Positions 5,529-6,291 of a stretch of DNA of 6,291 nucleotides are shown piece after piece (position 1 is the first letter of the stretch; every line of letters starts with the position of its first letter). Under the pieces are notes generated by a model. It worked only from the letters and a program-made list of their open reading frames with translations. It did not search any database and had not been told where the DNA came from. The position numbers were made by a program, and so were the translations under genes. The stretch is from an uncultured Eubacteriales bacterium (GTDB taxonomy: Bacteria > Bacillota > Clostridia > UMGS1810), in the NCBI GenBank assembly GCA_900555295.1, contig USKN01000110.1, positions 1 through 6,291 on the forward strand. Reading direction: 5' to 3'.

Positions 5529-6291
5529 TTATTTCAGCGATTGAGTAACACGTGCGCATACACTGCCGTCGTTTAATTTTACGGTAATATCGTCATTAAT
5601 TTTTAAATCCTTTGCCGATTTTACCGTTTTTCCGTTTAAACTCGTTATGGAGTAACCGCGTTTGAGTACATTAAGCGGCCCTAATGCAGTAAGTGACGTA
5701 TACAAAACATCAAGCTTTTGTATTTTGTTTTTAAGCTGAATTGAATATGCGTCCGCAAAATCGTCAAAAAGCATTGAAAAATTATTGTTTAATGTTTTTT
5801 TGTAAGTTTTAAATACATTCGCAATGTTTTCGCGTGAATATAACGACAGCTGTTTTCTTTTTATTTCGGTTAAATTTAAAAGCGAAGATTTTATACGCGC
5901 TTTTTTTATATTTAAATCGCGTTTAACCTCAAAAATATCGGGAACAGCAATTTCTGCCGCGGCAGATGGCGTAGGCGCACGCAAATCAGACACAAAATCA
6001 ATTATTGTAAAATCAGTTTCGTGTCCAACGGCGGATATAACGGGAGTTGTGCAGTTATATACCGCCATAGCGACATCTTCACTGTTAAAAGCCCATAAAT
6101 CCTCTATAGAGCCGCCGCCTCTGCCCGCTATAATTACATCAACATTACCGTCAAGCGCTTTAATGCCATCAACAATAGATGACGGAGCCTGCGCTCCCTG
6201 TACCAAGGCGGGATAAATTTTAATTTCGGCAACGTGCCAGCGCCTTGTAATAACATTAATAATATCTCTTATTGCCGCACCTGTAGGCGAT
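5529..6291 (-). CDS. xseA: Exodeoxyribonuclease VII large subunit, C-terminal part, cut by window edge
   Basis: The frame is open to the high-coordinate edge, and 253 C-terminal residues are present of a protein that is usually about 400-460 long. The first visible residues SPTGAAIRDII are the start of the catalytic domain, so the N-terminal OB-fold is outside the window. Within the fragment are IYPALVQG, the conserved glycine-rich loop AGRGGGSIEDLWAFN (54-68), PVISAVGHETDFTI (83-96), and DLRAPTPSAAAE (102-113). A long coiled-coil arm then binds XseB subunits, and a C-terminal segment carries LGPLNVLKRGYSI (near 205), typical of the family. A start codon at the internal TTG (6206) is not real, because upstream in-frame residues match XseA. 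The catalytic motifs visible are intact. The product is the large subunit of exonuclease VII and pairs with the adjacent xseB. Confidence 0.96.
   Translation of the reverse strand, partial: SPTGAAIRDIINVITRRWHVAEIKIYPALVQGAQAPSSIVDGIKALDGNVDVIIAGRGGGSIEDLWAFNSEDVAMAVYNCTTPVISAVGHETDFTIIDFVSDLRAPTPSAAAEIAVPDIFEVKRDLNIKKARIKSSLLNLTEIKRKQLSLYSRENIANVFKTYKKTLNNNFSMLFDDFADAYSIQLKNKIQKLDVLYTSLTALGPLNVLKRGYSITSLNGKTVKSAKDLKINDDITVKLNDGSVCARVTQSLK

Overview
The window is a single, tightly packed minus-strand gene block from what is most likely a low-GC Gram-positive anaerobe of the Bacillota (Clostridia-like). The reasons are AT-rich codons, AAGGAG-type ribosome binding sites, and the cluster xseA-xseB-ispA-dxs-tlyA, which is typical of that phylum. 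The lineage is an inference from gene order and composition. No rRNA or other taxonomic marker is present.

Layout in transcription order (from high to low coordinates): the 3' part of xseA (exonuclease VII large subunit, cut by the window edge); xseB (small subunit); ispA (farnesyl diphosphate synthase); a non-coding stretch of about 650 bases that I call an OLE RNA (ornate large extremophilic RNA); oapA (the multi-pass membrane protein that partners OLE RNA); dxs (1-deoxy-D-xylulose-5-phosphate synthase), broken into two frames by a one-base shift; tlyA (S4-domain rRNA 2'-O-methyltransferase); and the 5' part of a radC-family gene, cut by the other window edge. All genes point the same way. 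Spacers are 14 to 29 bases or a 4-base ATGA overlap, except for the OLE interval. No intrinsic terminator is visible, so the block probably behaves as one transcription unit. A good sigma-A-like promoter inside the end of ispA could add extra transcription of OLE-oapA-dxs.

Functionally, dxs makes the first intermediate of the MEP isoprenoid pathway and ispA makes farnesyl diphosphate near its end. The OLE RNA and its membrane partner OapA sit between the two. xseA and xseB form exonuclease VII, tlyA modifies rRNA, and radC is a conserved gene of unclear role. The most notable items are the OLE/OapA ribonucleoprotein locus, the internal promoter in front of it, and the single-base frame disruption in the otherwise intact dxs. 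OLE RNA is a known but poorly understood class, so this is a new representative rather than a new class.
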